Below, in pieces: positions 12,011-21,940 of a stretch of DNA of 60,000 nt (position 1 is its first letter; each line of letters starts with the position of its first letter). Both the position numbers and the translations under genes were made by a program. A model generated the notes under the pieces. The model ran no database searches. It worked only from the letters and a program-made list of their open reading frames with translations, and was not told the DNA's origin. Source of the stretch: Bugula neritina (lineage: Eukaryota > Bryozoa > Gymnolaemata > Cheilostomatida > Bugulidae); contig OZ037766.1 in assembly GCA_964035545.1 (NCBI GenBank), forward strand, positions 11,047,722 through 11,107,721. Direction: 5' to 3'.

Positions 12011-12308
12011 GTATTACTAAATATAATACTAATAGTTTAACTTTTACTTTAGGTTTAGATTAAAACTTTAAAATTCAACTTCAAGACCAACTATGACTCG
12101 TAAGTTTATAGTTATACTTATACTAATAGTAATAGAGCAAATTGCTCTATTAGTATCACTATAACTATTACTATTAGTATTACTATTAGTATTAGTATTA
12201 GTATAAGTATAACTATAAACTTACGAGTCGGAGTTGGTCTTGAAGTTGAATTTTAAAGTTTTAATTCAAACCTAAAGTAAAAGTTAAACTATTATATTTA
12301 GTAATATT
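12011..12308. repeat. Long palindrome, arms about 120 bp
   Basis: The left arm (about 12011-12133) and right arm (about 12146-12308) are near-perfect reverse complements around the centre AGAGCAAATTGCTCT. The right arm is about 30 bp longer through extra ATTAGT units. Matching blocks include GACTCGTAAGTTTATAG with its complement, and AAGTTGAATTTTAAAG with its complement. Its right end overlaps the next palindrome. Confidence 0.8.
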
Positions 12309-12430
12309 ATTGAATATAAATTAAATTTAAAAATAAAATATATAACTTCAACTTGAAGTATTGCTCAGCAATATTTAAAGTTATATATTTTATTTTTATT
12401 TTTAAATTTAATTTATATTCAATAATATTG
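12302..12430. repeat. Second palindrome adjoining the first, arms about 50 bp
   Basis: Left arm about 12302-12350 and right arm about 12376-12430 are reverse complements, differing mainly by one extra AAAAAT unit in the right arm. The loop centres on ATTGCTCAGCAAT, itself a small hairpin. No coding sequence. Confidence 0.8.
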
Positions 12431-12510
12431 CACTTTCACTTAATCACTTCAATACACTAAAGTTGGTTATTACTTTAAAAGTAACGCGTTTGATAAAATA
12501 AAATACTTAG

Positions 12511-12836
12511 GTTTGCTTACTCCTGAGAATTATGTATGTACTTTGAAAGTTGGGTCAAGATCCTTTCCCAGAAGCGACTGTCCAAAAAGTACGTCGCCTA
12601 CCATGCAGATTAGAATAATGAATGCGTCAACAACAACACAATCGACCAGTTTTTGCGCATTAGCTAACGGCCCACCGTTAAAGCTATCGTGTACTTATCT
12701 GAAGATTCCCATCAATAAAAAGTCCGTTGTATCAGTCAGAAAAGATGAGCTAACTCTCGATACTAAAGTAACGTTCCAGTACATTCCATGCGACAAAGCC
12801 AGGGAAATGACTTCGTTTCACAAAAGAGTCATATGA
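12511..12836 (+). CDS. Orphan terminal exon of an unidentified cysteine-containing protein
   Basis: A 326-nt open stretch starting right after a CTTAG acceptor (12506-12510) in phase 1 and ending at TGA (12834-12836), about 108 codons. Base composition is clearly less AT-rich than its surroundings, with mixed codon use, as expected of coding DNA. It contains five cysteines ('NYVCTLKVG', 'RSDCPKS', 'SFCALANG', 'LSCTYLKI', 'YIPCDKA'), which suggests an extracellular disulphide-bonded fold. I do not recognise the family. No ATG exon was found upstream; the open stretch near 11500-11592 ('VCGSYWSGAHLSVNF', vaguely CUB-like) has an incompatible phase. It may be the last exon of a gene disrupted by the palindromes, or a pseudogene. 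AATAAA occurs near 13022. Confidence 0.4.
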
Positions 12837-13479
12837 CTCAGGCTGTTTTTCAATGATTATTCCAGATTAATCCTTTTATAAACGGCATACTTTACATTAT
12901 ATGTTATATTTTTTATTTATCTTTAGTCTGACACCTGACAAAACTATTTAGCATATGTATATGTATAATATGTATATTATATATTAGTACAAAAAGTACT
13001 CAAAGAGCAATGAATAAGGAAAATAAAATACAAATGATGACATTTTAAGAGGTACACATTTATTCAGACTTTATAGAGTATCCATCAGGAATCGTGTTTC
13101 CTATTAGATTCATCAGGTTTGTGGCCATAATGCAGGAGCAATCATGACATTTTGTTTAAACATTGGGTATAAAAGCTGAGTGGAATTTTCTTCTTTTTCT
13201 AAACCCCTTCAATTTGGTAATCCTTACTCTAGAGGAAAAGGATGGCATTAATAATGTGGGGGGGGGGGGAGCTACTAAAATCATTTTTACTTAAATCTCT
13301 ATAACTTATTTTTATTGTACAAGTATGTTATATACTAATGGCAAAATATTTCTCAGATATGCTTTTATATTATTGCATAAAATTGTATACAGGGATTTAT
13401 TTAACCGTGGTCCATAGTTTGAGTCCAACAATCAACATGTTCAGTATACAGTTCTGAATAAACCAAAAAGTGAGGACTA

Positions 13480-13960
13480 AATGTTTGGCACATAAATGGC
13501 ACCTATTTCATCACAATATGGCTACAGGGTTTTTAAATTAGTTGTCTTCCAGCCTCTAGGTCAAAATTAATGAAGTTTCAAATCAATTCAGTACATATTA
13601 TTTGTACACAAAATTCAGTATAAAACAAAATTGTTAGAGCAGATAACTCTAAAACAGTATGTAGACGACCTTTCACATGTATAAGGACATTTTAATACTG
13701 CATAAGTGAAGTGTGCCATGGATTCGTTAATGCAGAGATAAATGCAAAATGAAACTTTTGCCATTATAATAGGGTAAGGTTTCGGCTGACAGAGTTTGCT
13801 TCCTGATTTAATTTGTCTCAGCAATGTTTTTGCTTTCCTATACCTATAAATTACACTTCAAAAGCCAATTTACTAGTTCAGGTTGTATGTGCCATGGAAA
13901 TCAAGCTAGAAAGGTGGCTTTTCAAATTACACTTTCAGACTAGAGTCTAATTAGCATCAG
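13480..13960. repeat. Dispersed repeat R, copy 1
   Basis: Shares a series of collinear words with 43900-44190 in the same orientation: TCAAATCAATT, CTAAAACAGTAT, a diverged 'ATACTGCATAAGTGAAGT' segment and an 'AAATCAAGCTAGA' segment. No coding sequence or clear ends. Probably an old transposon family member. Confidence 0.4.
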
Positions 13961-15110
13961 TACACATTTGGTTGTGCCTGGATAAAACTTAAAAGCCAAA
14001 GCAGTTTTGCTCTTAAAATATTTCTCAGTTGCATTAAGTTTAATCATCCAATATGCAATAGGACTAGTTATTCTAATCCGACTTAGTTATATTTTATTAA
14101 TAATTATTATTATAGTTCGATTGATTTGATGTAATATCTTATATTTTGTTATTACATGCTGTAAAAGGAAAGCGGCTTTTACACGCGTAAAGCAACAGAA
14201 GATAAAAATTACAAATATATAATTATAATGAACTGGAATAATATTATTTAATGCGTTTAATGCGCATTAGCCTGTCGCCACGGAGTCGTTTTTAGATGAC
14301 TTTGTTGTAGGCCTACGGTGTACAGACGCCAAGCAAACCTTAGAGTAAAGAACGTGTTCTATAGTGTTTCTAAGCACCGCGAAAGTGATAACAGAAAATC
14401 GCTTGAAGCATCACCAAGTAAGAGATGACCGAGTGTAGTAGTTGGGGTCTCGAGTTTGAATTTGGTGGTTTAAAGTTCAGATAACGATTTGTATGCAAAT
14501 GCTGCACTCAGTAACCCCCAAACTGGTGCTGCTTGTAACGATATTCACAACAAAAGCATTGGTTCAAAACTATGCGATTTTATTGTACAATAAATATTTG
14601 TTATATTTTATGTATAAACATCCTATTTGACTCAAAATGTTCTCCTCTCATTGTTATGTAATATAAAAAGTTAACTTAAGGCTAATTAGTATTACTATTA
14701 GATTTAGTATTACTATTAGTATTACTATTAGTATTACAATTACTGTTGGTCTTACAGTTATGAGTCAGAGTTATTTTTAGTTTTATTAATATTATAATTA
14801 TTACTTGTATTTAGTTATTCTAAAAAATATTAAATGTCATCATTGTTCTTATAGTACCAATAGTTTGTACGTTGAGTGTAAAGTTAAAACTCAATAAGAA
14901 ATAATTTCAATTTGAATTTGTTTACTAATGGCTTCAAATTAAGCTTAAACTCAAACTAGCCAAAATTATACTTATACTAGTTATACTTAACCTTATACTT
15001 ATAGCTATACTGTTAGTGTTAGTGTTATTGTTATACTTATAGTTATATAATGTTTATAATAATAATTAATAGCAGACTTTGATTTAATTATAAGCTTCTA
15101 CTATTAGTAT
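13961..15110. other. Gap before the retrotransposon
   Basis: About 14240-14440 is richer in CpG and GC than its flanks and contains a plus-strand donor-like CACCAAGTAAGAG (about 14415-14427), so it might be a promoter or 5' exon; the supporting signal is weak. From about 14680 the DNA becomes triplet-register ATT/AGT/ACT sequence. TTAGTAT at 15104-15110 forms the left flank of the LTR element. Confidence 0.35.
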
Positions 15111-15858
15111 TGTAATAATTTTATGCGTAGAATGTTATAATTCGCTGCATGCAATTATTTGTGTGGGTTGCTAGCTGATTGAACACAGTGACTCTTTGTG
15201 AGAGTACTTAGAACACAGTGACTCTTTGTAGGGGGGTATTTATGCACAAATAAATAAGAAATTTGATACTCACAATCCCTTTATTTTACTCCACAATACA
15301 TAAATCCAAAAATATAAAGTTAGGGAGGACAACTCCTTACATCATGTGGAAAACTTACTAGTAACTGTTAAACAAGGTATAAGATAATTAATTAAATATA
15401 TAAGTGTCCTGGCTTGGTAGCTCCGAGATGTGTCCTGTTGTGCTGCTGGCTGAAGACTGAATCTACTGAGATGAGGGCCTCCTTTTATATGTTGGGAAAC
15501 AGTCCAACTAGAATGTTCCGTGCGAATTCGAGGGAATTCGCTCGAATCGCAGGGGATTCGCAGGGCCAGAACAAAGGTTTCGCTCGAATCGAGCGAACTT
15601 CGCAGGGAAATCCCGGTTATCTTGATTATATAAGCGTTCCTGTGAGCCGTCAGAAACAATAGCTAATCCAGTCACGTCAGTAGTAATAAGTAGCTGGGAA
15701 TAATAGCTAATCCCATCATTGCCAACATAACACTTAGCTGTTACAATACTATGGCTATGTAATGATATATATCTAGGAAAACACGCATTCCATGGGAATA
15801 AAGTTAATAATAGTAAAGGAATACACGCAACAATTACAATATACACAATTTTACCACA
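15111..15858 (-). repeat. 3' LTR of the gypsy element
   Basis: Matches 21941-22678 closely, plus a 10-bp tandem duplication around GGGAATTCG near 15530. Minus-strand signals include TATATAA (15626-15632) and AATAAA (plus-strand TTTATT, 15280-15285). Confidence 0.93.
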
Positions 15859-15860
15859 CA

Positions 15861-15869
15861 CTCCCCTCC
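15861..15869 (-). other. Polypurine tract of the gypsy element
   Basis: The minus strand reads GGAGGGGAG two bases before the 3' LTR, the usual place for the plus-strand DNA primer. Confidence 0.75.
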
Positions 15870-16025
15870 ATCAGAAAGTACAACCTCTTTCTGATATAAG
15901 AAATAAGAAAAATATAAATTGTTAAAACACACACAAAAATTGATATAAAAGAGCATAATTGAGTAGGTAGTACCAGGAATAAGTATTTAGACAACATGAT
16001 CAGAAAATAGCTATCCAACACACAC

Positions 16026-16643
16026 TTAGCTAATTATACAGTGCTGGTGCTGTCCGAGGTACTTCTTGTTTAAGGTGCTGTAGGCCGTGCAGTAGGGGTG
16101 CGCATGGCTGTGTAGTAGTTGTTCAACTTCCCCATCAATCTGCTTAACTTCCTCCTTAATTCGATTCTGCAGGTATACTGTCAGGGCCTCGGTCTGCGGC
16201 CTTAATGCTTGAGTAGCTTGCCCAGTATCGACCTGATGTCCACTGTCTGCCCGCAGTGTCTGCTCCTCATCCATTTCTCTTACTGATTTGCTGCTCTGGG
16301 CGATGTTCTGCCCGCTATCAGGAACTTGTAACCTTTCCGCTGCTACCCGTAATGGCTGGGTGTTTGACAGAAGGAGGTGCTGTATATCCTCTAGTGGGCT
16401 TCTGCCACGTGTTGGTTTACCTCCTTGAAGAGCTGTGCTGAAAGGTCCACCTTTCACCCGACCACAGTAGTATTCTCCCAAATATCCAGGGGGCCTTCGA
16501 GTCCTCTGACTGCGTCTTAGGCCTTCTGTGTCAAACACGGTGGCCTGTCCTTCGGTGTTGGTGGCTCTACCTTCTCCTACTTCTGAGGTAGGTTGGTCTA
16601 CCCTCTCCGGTATTACGGGGGGTGGTCCTACTGGTGAGGGTGC
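16026..16643 (-). pseudogene. Pol C-terminal tail beyond an in-frame TAG
   Basis: The pol frame stays open immediately after the TAG at 16644-16646 down to the stop at 16026, about 205 codons, in exactly the same frame. The tail contains 'LRRSQRTRRPPGYLGEY', a basic motif common in the C-terminal tails of metazoan gypsy Pol proteins, followed by a Gln/Glu-rich, probably helical region. An internal Met at 16538 is unlikely to be a natural start. Either the TAG is a point mutation in this copy, or the tail is reached by readthrough. Family comparison would decide. Confidence 0.6.
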
Positions 16644-19600
16644 CTAAGGTGTTGGTTGCTCGGTGGGCTCTTGCACAGTGGGAGGTTCTGGTGGTTCGGG
16701 GTCCAGGAGTGTTGGCTGTGGGGGTGGTTCTTGTACTTCGGGGTTCCTCTCAGGTAAGTTATAGGGAAGTTCCCATTCTCGGGTGGGGGCCGCCCTTCCT
16801 CCCCCGGTGGGTCGTCGTGCTGGCTCCAGGAGTGGTGGTGCTTGTCCTACTGCCCCAGGGCTGGCCCAGTACGGTTTTAAGCGTTTCTCGCTTTGGACGG
16901 AAATCTGTCCGGAGCGTTCTACGCGGTACGTGTGATTGGGTAGCACTTCGATGATGCAGTATGGTCCCACGAACTTGGGCTGTAATTTAGCCGACTGTCC
17001 GCGCTTCCTCCTGTAACTAATCATCCATACCCAATCGCCAGCCTGGTAGAGTGGGGGCTCGTCCGAGTCTTCCCCTCGCACTTGCCATTGCTTTTCCCTT
17101 AAGACTTCATGAGCCGTCCGCATCCTATCAACCAGTTCTCTCACATATTCGTGGACGGGTCCCTCTGGGAGGGGGACGTGGTACGTGAGATGATCTGGGA
17201 CCCGCGTTTCCCGGCCTAGCATTAGGAAATTGGGTGTCTCCTGGGTGCTAGAGTGGGGGGTGCTGCGATATGCACGCATAATCTGGGGTAGCACGGCGTC
17301 CCATTCCTCTTGGCTTCTCCCTAGTAGTAGACTCCTCAGGGCGTCCCCCAGCATTCTGTTGTTGCGTTCCACTACGCCATTTCCTTGGGGGTGGTAGGGG
17401 GTGGTCCTACTTTGGTTGACCCCCCATACCCGACAGAGATCCTTCATCAGCTGTGATTGGAATTGTGCCCCTTGATCTGTGTGGATCTGCTCCGGTAGCC
17501 CGAAATAGCAGAAAACGTGCTGATGTAAAGCTCGGGCTACCGTCGGGGCGGAGGCGTCCGGGATTGCCAAGGCGTCTGCCCACCTAGTAAAATGATCCGT
17601 TAGTACCAGAATCCAGTTGTTTCCACGTGCGGACGTCGGCATGGGACCCACCAAGTCGACTGCAACTGTTTGCCACGGGCGACCGGCGTACAGCCTGCGC
17701 CGTCCCGTGGTCTCGGTAGAACGGCCATGTTTACTCGCCTGGCAGATTTCACATTGCCGGACCTGTAGCCTCACATCCCTTGTCATCCCAGGCCAGTACC
17801 ACCGCATCTGTAGGCACCGAATCACTCTACTGGTCCCCGCATGGGCCTGCTTGTGAGTCTCCCAAATGAGCTCTCTCCGGAGGGGGTATGGGCACACAAC
17901 CCGCTCCCGTTCCTGGTGTTGCCTGTCTGCTGCCAAGGAGATGGTTAGCAACTCGTCTGAGTTGAATTTGAGAGAGTCCCAGCGGTGGCAGAACTGTTGG
18001 AATTCAACGCCCTTCTGCCGCTGCTCCTCTTCACCTGGCCGGCGTCCCTCTTTCTTGGCCCTGAATATCTCTCCCACTACCCCTGGCAGGGTTTCCTGTA
18101 ATCGGCACAAGTCTTGGACATTTTTGGCTAAGATGGGGTTGACCCGAAGGGCCTGAACAGCATCCGCATGGACATCAGATTGCAGTCGGCCTTGCTCCCA
18201 CCTGTAGGCTTCTGTCTCCTTCAGCTGTGTCTCGACTTCCGAGCGGGCGGGTCCCCCGTCCCGCTTCTCTATATGGAGGCATTGCTTGCAGTCTCTCTCT
18301 GGACGACGGCTCAGACCATCAGCATTTCCATGCTTCCGGCCGGCGCGATGTTCAATCCGATATGAGAATTCTGCAAGTATTTCGAGCCACCTGGCAACCT
18401 GGCTGGAGGGTTCGGCCCGTTTGCACAGCCATATCAACGATGCATGGTCAGTTCGTAATCTGAACGTTCTACCATACAGATATGGCCGGAAATGCTTCAC
18501 CGCCTTAACTACTGCTAGGAGTTCCTTCCTGGTCATGCAGTAGTTTCTTTCGGCGGTGGAGAGGGCCTTGCTGTAATACGCCACCACTACCTCGGTGCCG
18601 CCTTGTACCTGGGACAGCACGGCCCCCATACTGTGGTCACTAGCATCTGTATCCAAGATATACTGCTTGGTCGGGTCGGGGTAAGCTAGGATGGGTGCCT
18701 CCACTAGCCGGGCCTTGAGATGATCAAAAGCCTGTTGTTCTTCTTGAGTCCAACGCCACCGGACTCTTTTGGCGGTTAGCCGATTCAATGGCTGTGCCAC
18801 CCCTGCGAATTCGGGGATATATTGCCGATAATATCCCACCAGTCCTAGGAACGCTCTCAGTTCATGGATATCTTGGGGAACAGTCCAGTCTTGTACGGCT
18901 CGTACTTTCTCGGGGTCGGTGGCAACGCCGTCCCGGCTGACCACATGTCCGAGATATTTGACTTCCTGCTGCAGGAGGGCACATTTGGAGGGTTTCAGTT
19001 TTAGCCCGGCGGCCCGGAGACGGTCAAAGACCTCGCGCAGACGACTGACATGAGTCGAAAAGTCTGGCGAGATAACAATGACATCGTCCAGATAGACTAG
19101 CAGCATCTTCCAGTGTAACCCACTGAGGACCTGCTCCATGGCCGGGGCGGATGTCAGCCCGAATGGCAACACCTTCCATTTCCAGAGGCCATCGCGGGTG
19201 ATGAACGCGGCCTTGTCCTGTGCATCAGGACTGAGGGGTACTTGCCAGTATCCACTCAGTAGGTCCAGCGTGCTGAAGTATCTACATCCCGCGAGGGCAT
19301 CTAGCGACTCGTCTATCCGGGGGAGAGGGTAGGCATCCTGGATGGTGACGCTGTTTAACTTGCGGTAATCTACGCAGAATCTCCAGCTCCCATCCTTCTT
19401 TTTGACCAGGACGACTGGTGAGCTCCACGCACCGTGGGCTGGCTCAATCAGGTCCCGATCAAGCAAGTCCTGGACTTGCCGGCTAACCTCCCTCTCCTTC
19501 TCCGGGCCCAACCGTCGAGTGGGTTGTCGTATGGGGGCAGTCCCTGTTACTAGGGGTATCTCGTGCCGCACTACGTTAGTCAACCCCATGTCCTCATCTC

Positions 19601-20858
19601 CTTGGCTGAATACGTCCTGGTATTCTCGAAGTAACTGGGCCATCCGTTGGCGCTCCACGTTGCTTCCACAACCACCACAGGCTCCCTGGTACAATTCCGC
19701 CACATGCTCTGGGACTGGCCCCATGCCAGACTTCAGGGGGCGACTCGGTGTCTCCGACGTCGCCTCGAGTGTGGGCCCAACATCAGTCTCCTGAACCGAG
19801 TGATACCTGCCCACCAGTGAACCAGCCGGTAACTTCACCGGCTCCGCGTAGGGGTTGATGCACTGCACCAGGAACTCTCCACGGCAGTCTAGCCGATTTA
19901 GGCTGTTTGCCAACTGTACCTTTCCGTGCATGCCCTCCACAACCCCTAGTTCAGAGATCTCCTTGCAGTTGACCCTGCAGAGGAGTGTAGCCTGAGAGCG
20001 CCCGGGTATTAGGCTGTCCCGGACCACCTGTACGCCTCCTACCAGAGGCCTGCCGAACTTATCCACGCAGGTAAGTTCCTTGCCATCCACCACTATTGCT
20101 GACTTGTTGAAGTCCATGTGGCATTGGTGCTCCTCAAGGAAGGGCATGCCAAGGATAGCATCCTCCTTCAGGTGACTCACTATGAAGGTCTCGTGGATTA
20201 CGAGATCCCGAACTTTTCCGGGTAGTGAGATGAGGCCGTAAAATGGTATCCTCGATCCGTCCGCCAACGTACCGTGCTCACCATCATACGGCTTGAGGCT
20301 TTCCCGTTCCCAAGCGCCAAGAGTGTCGAAGAGACGCCTACTCAGAAGGTTTGTGGTGCACCCGGTGTCCAACAGGAAGGTGGCAGCTTTGCCCGCAATC
20401 TTGCCGGGCAGGAAATAGCTGCTTCCGTATGGTTGGGTGTGCTTCGAGTAGTCTGTCTCTGGGGGAGACACTTCTTGGGTCTGGACGGTAGGCCTCTTAC
20501 ACGTCCTAGGGACCACGGGGGTTTTCTGAGGTTTGGAGGGCAGTCGGGGGAAATCCCGGTCGGAATCAGTATCCTCCTCCACAACCTCCTCGGGTAACCC
20601 CGCGAACCGGTTGTTGAGTGGCCAAGCTGGAGGTTCGGGCAGGCCTTTCGGCCTCCAAGTTCTCCGGGGAGCTTGCCATTCGGATGAGGGGGGTTTCGTC
20701 TGCGCCTCCCTGGGTGCAGAGTAAACCCTCCTCGGGTGAGTCTGGAGACTCGGCCTGCGGGTGGCGGAGATTACCGCAGGCCTTGGGTGTTTAACGGACC
20801 GCTGCGTCCTCGGGGACAGTCTCGTTGCACATGACCGGTTGTCCCACACTTCCAACAC
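16644..20858 (-). CDS. pol: Gypsy Pol polyprotein: protease, RT, RNase H, integrase
   Basis: 1,404 codons open from 20858; functionally entered by -1 frameshift from gag near 20789. Domains in order: aspartic protease with DTG at residues 164-166; reverse transcriptase about 430-640 with 'FCVDYRKLNSVT' and YLDD at 589-592; RNase H from 'DTDASDHSMGAVLSQ' (736-750), with a later 'TDHASL' (803-808); integrase zinc finger H1002, H1006, C1036, C1039; integrase catalytic triad D1068, D1128, E1164; and a GPY/F-type module around 1298-1300. It then becomes Pro/Glu-rich and ends at TAG. In RT, the conserved Ala-Pro-Ala before the YLDD motif is followed directly by Met-Glu-Gln: about five residues normally present there are missing, in frame. 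This probably inactivates RT in this copy. Confidence 0.93.
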   Translation of the reverse strand: MLEVWDNRSCATRLSPRTQRSVKHPRPAVISATRRPSLQTHPRRVYSAPREAQTKPPSSEWQAPRRTWRPKGLPEPPAWPLNNRFAGLPEEVVEEDTDSDRDFPRLPSKPQKTPVVPRTCKRPTVQTQEVSPPETDYSKHTQPYGSSYFLPGKIAGKAATFLLDTGCTTNLLSRRLFDTLGAWERESLKPYDGEHGTLADGSRIPFYGLISLPGKVRDLVIHETFIVSHLKEDAILGMPFLEEHQCHMDFNKSAIVVDGKELTCVDKFGRPLVGGVQVVRDSLIPGRSQATLLCRVNCKEISELGVVEGMHGKVQLANSLNRLDCRGEFLVQCINPYAEPVKLPAGSLVGRYHSVQETDVGPTLEATSETPSRPLKSGMGPVPEHVAELYQGACGGCGSNVERQRMAQLLREYQDVFSQGDEDMGLTNVVRHEIPLVTGTAPIRQPTRRLGPEKEREVSRQVQDLLDRDLIEPAHGAWSSPVVLVKKKDGSWRFCVDYRKLNSVTIQDAYPLPRIDESLDALAGCRYFSTLDLLSGYWQVPLSPDAQDKAAFITRDGLWKWKVLPFGLTSAPAMEQVLSGLHWKMLLVYLDDVIVISPDFSTHVSRLREVFDRLRAAGLKLKPSKCALLQQEVKYLGHVVSRDGVATDPEKVRAVQDWTVPQDIHELRAFLGLVGYYRQYIPEFAGVAQPLNRLTAKRVRWRWTQEEQQAFDHLKARLVEAPILAYPDPTKQYILDTDASDHSMGAVLSQVQGGTEVVVAYYSKALSTAERNYCMTRKELLAVVKAVKHFRPYLYGRTFRLRTDHASLIWLCKRAEPSSQVARWLEILAEFSYRIEHRAGRKHGNADGLSRRPERDCKQCLHIEKRDGGPARSEVETQLKETEAYRWEQGRLQSDVHADAVQALRVNPILAKNVQDLCRLQETLPGVVGEIFRAKKEGRRPGEEEQRQKGVEFQQFCHRWDSLKFNSDELLTISLAADRQHQERERVVCPYPLRRELIWETHKQAHAGTSRVIRCLQMRWYWPGMTRDVRLQVRQCEICQASKHGRSTETTGRRRLYAGRPWQTVAVDLVGPMPTSARGNNWILVLTDHFTRWADALAIPDASAPTVARALHQHVFCYFGLPEQIHTDQGAQFQSQLMKDLCRVWGVNQSRTTPYHPQGNGVVERNNRMLGDALRSLLLGRSQEEWDAVLPQIMRAYRSTPHSSTQETPNFLMLGRETRVPDHLTYHVPLPEGPVHEYVRELVDRMRTAHEVLREKQWQVRGEDSDEPPLYQAGDWVWMISYRRKRGQSAKLQPKFVGPYCIIEVLPNHTYRVERSGQISVQSEKRLKPYWASPGAVGQAPPLLEPARRPTGGGRAAPTREWELPYNLPERNPEVQEPPPQPTLLDPEPPEPPTVQEPTEQPTP
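20752..20795 (-). promoter_or_regulatory. Programmed -1 ribosomal frameshift signal at the gag-pol overlap
   Basis: On the minus strand the heptamer GTTAAAC (20789-20795) sits in the correct gag phase (G TTA AAC). After a 6-nt spacer (20783-20788) comes a perfect 9-bp GC-rich hairpin, GGCCTGCGG with CCGCAGGCC (20774-20782 and 20752-20760), with a 13-nt loop that contains the gag TAA stop. Slipping back one base enters the pol frame. GTTAAAC is a known viral slippery heptamer. A second small hairpin, GAGTCTCCAGACTC, lies just downstream, and a loop CTCC could pair with a downstream GGAG to form a pseudoknot; the latter is speculative. Confidence 0.8.
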
Positions 20859-21871
20859 GTGAGAGAAGACCCTTCGGGGCGACTACTACGTGGCTGATTC
20901 GGCCGGCTAGTAGTTTGGGCCCGTCTCAGGGCCTTAACTTCGGCCTGTAGATCTCGCACCACCTCCAGTACCATGGAGACTTCGGCTGAGGTCGATGGGG
21001 TAGTTGCAGTAGCTGCTACCCTAGGCTCTAACTGAGCGTCCTTGTTGGGCTGACTACCGTATGACCGATCCGGTCTGTCAGTAGTTTGGGCCCGTCGCAA
21101 TGTTGCGACCTCTCCTTGCAGTTTGTCCACCACCTCCAATACCATAGAGAGTTCGGGTGGGGTTGGTGGTGTAGTGGCGGCGGCCGCTACTTGAGGCATC
21201 GGCCGAATGTCTTCGGCAACCTCTCCCCAGTCTGACTCGACTCGTCGGGCACTGCTGTCGCAGTCCTGACTCCCGCCGATCTGGTAGTACGCCTTTCCTC
21301 TAATCAGAGCAGCCTCAATAGTGTCGACCCCAGCTGCCAAGAGATACCGTTGCAGGCTCAGGTTATTGAGCGATTGCAGGAAGATATCAAAGGTGATGGC
21401 CTGGCGTGACTCCAGGTCTACGTTACCGTAGGCTACCTGGACTAGCTGCTCCACTTTGTTGGCGTGATCCTGTAGTGAGACCCTACGGTCTCGTCGGAGT
21501 CCTTGCAGGCGGGCTCTCGCGTTCCGGACGGTAAGTCCGAAGCGGCCGCGCAGAGCCTCAATGATGTGGTCCCTATTCGGGCCTACCGCATAAGGTTTGG
21601 CTCGACCTGTCAGGCAGGACCGTAGTTGCAGTAATTCCACCTGGGCCGGCCACTGGGAGGCCACGACCACCTCGCGGAATTCTTGTAGAAATTGCTCTAC
21701 ATTTCCTTCACCGTCGAAGACTGGCGCTTTAAGGCGAAACCTGTCACCAGGTGGAGCCTGTGCAGCTGCCCTGTCTTCCCAGAGAGTCCGAATCAATGTC
21801 TCTAGGGTGAAGCGTCCTCCTGCTGGTTCATCATCAGGCCCGAGCTCTGGCGCTGGCCTCAATGGATCCAT
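20771..21871 (-). CDS. gag: Gypsy Gag protein with CCHC zinc knuckle
   Basis: 366 aa from ATG at 21871. Contains a capsid-like region (about 45-200, 'FDGEGNVEQFLQEFREVV', 'RLQGLRRDRRVSLQDHANKV') and one zinc knuckle CX2CX4HX4C at residues 339-352 (C339, C342, H347, C352), which binds genomic RNA. A segment of about 49 residues is tandemly duplicated with a 57-residue offset (about 227-275 and 284-332): each copy has Ala/Thr/Pro sequence, then 'MVLEVV' and a short coiled coil ending 'LRRAQTT'. The reading frame is intact. The last 29 codons overlap pol in the -1 frame. Confidence 0.92.
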   Translation of the reverse strand: MDPLRPAPELGPDDEPAGGRFTLETLIRTLWEDRAAAQAPPGDRFRLKAPVFDGEGNVEQFLQEFREVVVASQWPAQVELLQLRSCLTGRAKPYAVGPNRDHIIEALRGRFGLTVRNARARLQGLRRDRRVSLQDHANKVEQLVQVAYGNVDLESRQAITFDIFLQSLNNLSLQRYLLAAGVDTIEAALIRGKAYYQIGGSQDCDSSARRVESDWGEVAEDIRPMPQVAAAATTPPTPPELSMVLEVVDKLQGEVATLRRAQTTDRPDRSYGSQPNKDAQLEPRVAATATTPSTSAEVSMVLEVVRDLQAEVKALRRAQTTSRPNQPRSSRPEGSSLTCWKCGTTGHVQRDCPRGRSGPLNTQGLR

Positions 21872-21921
21872 TGTTGTCTCTCCCCGTAGGGGAGCATCAG
21901 CTTAGTCTGTACCAGACGATT

Positions 21922-21939
21922 ATCCCACCGCTGCCACCA
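21922..21939 (-). other. Primer binding site, tRNA-Leu type
   Basis: The minus strand reads TGGTGGCAGCGGTGGGAT one base after the 5' LTR. It is complementary to a tRNA 3' end ATCCCACCGCTGCCA plus CCA, which is the end of animal tRNA-Leu (AAG/UAG isoacceptors) as I remember it. Confidence 0.8.
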
Positions 21940-21940
21940 G

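Noticed and set aside
15414-15861. Open frames inside the LTRs
   Set aside because: Both LTRs contain overlapping frames on both strands without gypsy protein motifs; fortuitous.
16256-20724. Plus-strand open frames across the gypsy interior
   Set aside because: They are antisense shadows of GC-rich gag-pol; none has known domains.
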